This document shows positions 63,096 to 64,000 of a DNA stretch of 64,000 nucleotides, piece after piece; position 1 is the first letter of the stretch, and every line of letters begins with the position of its first letter. Source of the stretch: Brachionus koreanus (taxonomy: Eukaryota; Rotifera; Eurotatoria; Ploima; Brachionidae); NCBI GenBank assembly GCA_016987375.1, contig PJRA01000412.1:995868-1059867 (forward strand). The letters run 5' to 3'. The position numbers and the translations under genes were made by a program. The notes below the pieces were generated by a model. The model ran no database searches. It was not told the origin of the DNA and was given only the letters and a program-made list of their open reading frames with translations.

Positions 63096-63165
63096 TTAAA
63101 CGCTCACGTTTAAACGTTTAAATTATTTTAAATTATTTAAATTATTTAAACGTTTAAATTATTAA
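63096..63165. repeat. Palindromic TTTAAACG/TTAAATTATT repeats
   Basis: CGTTTAAACG occurs with flanking GTTTAAAC and several TTAAATTATT units, giving overlapping small palindromes. Function is unknown; it looks like a simple-sequence expansion. Confidence 0.6.
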
Positions 63166-63329
63166 GTATTTTTATTTTTGGCTTATATTTTAAATAATGA
63201 CACGTTTTAAAATATTGAATAATTAAAGTAATTTTTTCAAGTGGATCTAAGTAAACTCGTTTCAAAAAGTTCCCAACACTACTCTCAAGGATTAAGAAAA
63301 AAATGAGTTTTCTTTAAAATGTTTAAGGT

Positions 63330-63930
63330 AAAAATGTCAGACTTAAACAATATGGATTTGGTGAAAATATTGTAAGATGGATTGGTGACTTTCTGTCTGA
63401 TCGTACTCAAAGAGTTGTTTTGGGGAACATCAATTCATCATGGCTTTCAGTTTTCAGTGGTGTTCCTCAAGGCTCTGTCTTAGGCCCTCTACTGTTCATT
63501 ATTTATATCAATGAATTACCAAAATAATTACAATCATTAAAAATACTTAAATATCAAAATAGAGGCTTCAGGGCGATATGGACAAGATTTGCGTCTTGTC
63601 AAAAAATTGATCAACAGTACTAAACGCAGAAAAATTTAAGGTCTTTCATTTTGGTAAAAAGAATTAAATTTGATTATAAAATTTAAAAACAATCTGGAGA
63701 GGGACAAAGTCTAGCTAAAACCGTATGTGAACGGTGAACTTGAAATATTTATAAAAAACAATATCAAATGGGATTTTCAAGTTAAACAGTTCAACAAAAG
63801 CGAATAGGATGCTGGACGGCATTGTGAATTTTGGAACAAAATACAAAAACAAAAATTTAAAATTAGAATTACTTTTTTTCTTAAGGTCTAAAAATCGTTC
63901 TGCAAAATGTATCAGCTGATACAAGGTATG
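63330..63930 (+). mobile_element. LINE reverse transcriptase fragment (CR1/Jockey-like), degenerate
   Basis: The plus strand reads RWIGDFLSDRTQRVVLGNIN, then SGVPQGSVLGPLLFIIYINE, the conserved RT block of CR1/Jockey-type LINEs. The catalytic (F/Y)ADD segment expected next is missing. Further pieces are LNAEKFKVFHFGKK, NNIKWDFQVKQFNK and ANRMLDGIVNF in broken frames. The element is dead and probably continues past the window edge, or ends near 63.95 kb. Confidence 0.85.
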
Positions 63931-64000
63931 TATCACTCAAATTTAGTTCGTGCAAAATCTGTGCAATTTAATTTTAAAATTTTTTAAAATCATATACTTT

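Larger units (their letters stand above)
61658..63320. other. Intergenic DNA upstream of CCDC25
   Basis: The CCDC25 promoter should be at the low end. A 90-codon frame at 62342-62614 (plus) is of doubtful reality. The sequence after it (TGTATGCCTATGAGGCTTAATTG, AATAAATAATATAATATAATA at 62656-62702) looks like the 3' tail of a retroelement. A block of GTTTAAAC/TTAAATTATT repeats lies at about 63096-63165. Confidence 0.5.

Noticed and set aside
63715..63936. 73-codon frame, minus strand
   Set aside because: It is antisense to the LINE fragment at 63330-63930.

Overview
The window is nuclear DNA from an animal, probably an AT-rich protostome invertebrate. Evidence: spliced genes with GT-AG introns (many only 50-70 bp), standard stop codons, very high A+T outside exons, and a metazoan gene set (plexin, Shaw K+ channel, PGAP6/TMEM8, UBE3A, CCDC25). 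Introns and intergenic DNA hold LINE, SINE and MITE remains. A rotifer-like genome would fit, but the taxon cannot be fixed from this sequence alone.

Layout. (1) 2670-10391, minus: a complete plexin-A-type semaphorin receptor, four coding exons. (2) 10.4-28.3 kb: an 18-kb AT-rich stretch with no confident gene, but with a GC-richer island (13.69-13.89 kb), a perfect TFAP2-type palindrome, a 71-bp tandem duplication and a few candidate orphan exons. (3) 28357-34427, plus: a PGAP6/TMEM8-family membrane protein, eight exons; its fourth intron carries a degenerate LINE split by a tRNA-derived element with a 14-bp target duplication. (4) 34.4-39.4 kb: a repeat-rich block with several terminal-inverted-repeat elements and an assembly gap. 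(5) 39865-43073, minus: a complete Shaw (Kv3-class) potassium channel, five coding exons, one of them a 17-nt microexon across the selectivity filter. (6) 43.1-52.6 kb: intergenic, with a piggyBac-like MITE and another TIR element. (7) 52619-58385, minus: a complete UBE3A/E6AP HECT ubiquitin ligase, eight coding exons; its 2.7-kb fourth intron holds a second MITE copy, a transposase relic and a 116-bp MITE. (8) 59893-60714, plus: an unrecognised 273-aa protein, convergent with (9) 60763-61657, minus: CCDC25, six coding exons. (10) 61.7-64.0 kb: intergenic, ending in a reverse-transcriptase LINE fragment.

The host genes are unrelated in function: guidance receptor, GPI-anchor-linked membrane hydrolase family, K+ channel, ubiquitin ligase and NFACT-R-domain protein. 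They look like neighbours rather than a working cluster. Exon borders were derived by hand from splice sites, reading phase and family conservation; no alignment or transcript was available. I found no convincing new multi-gene system. The most unusual signals are the selectivity-filter microexon, the nested tRNA-headed fold-back SINE and the sets of short TIR elements.
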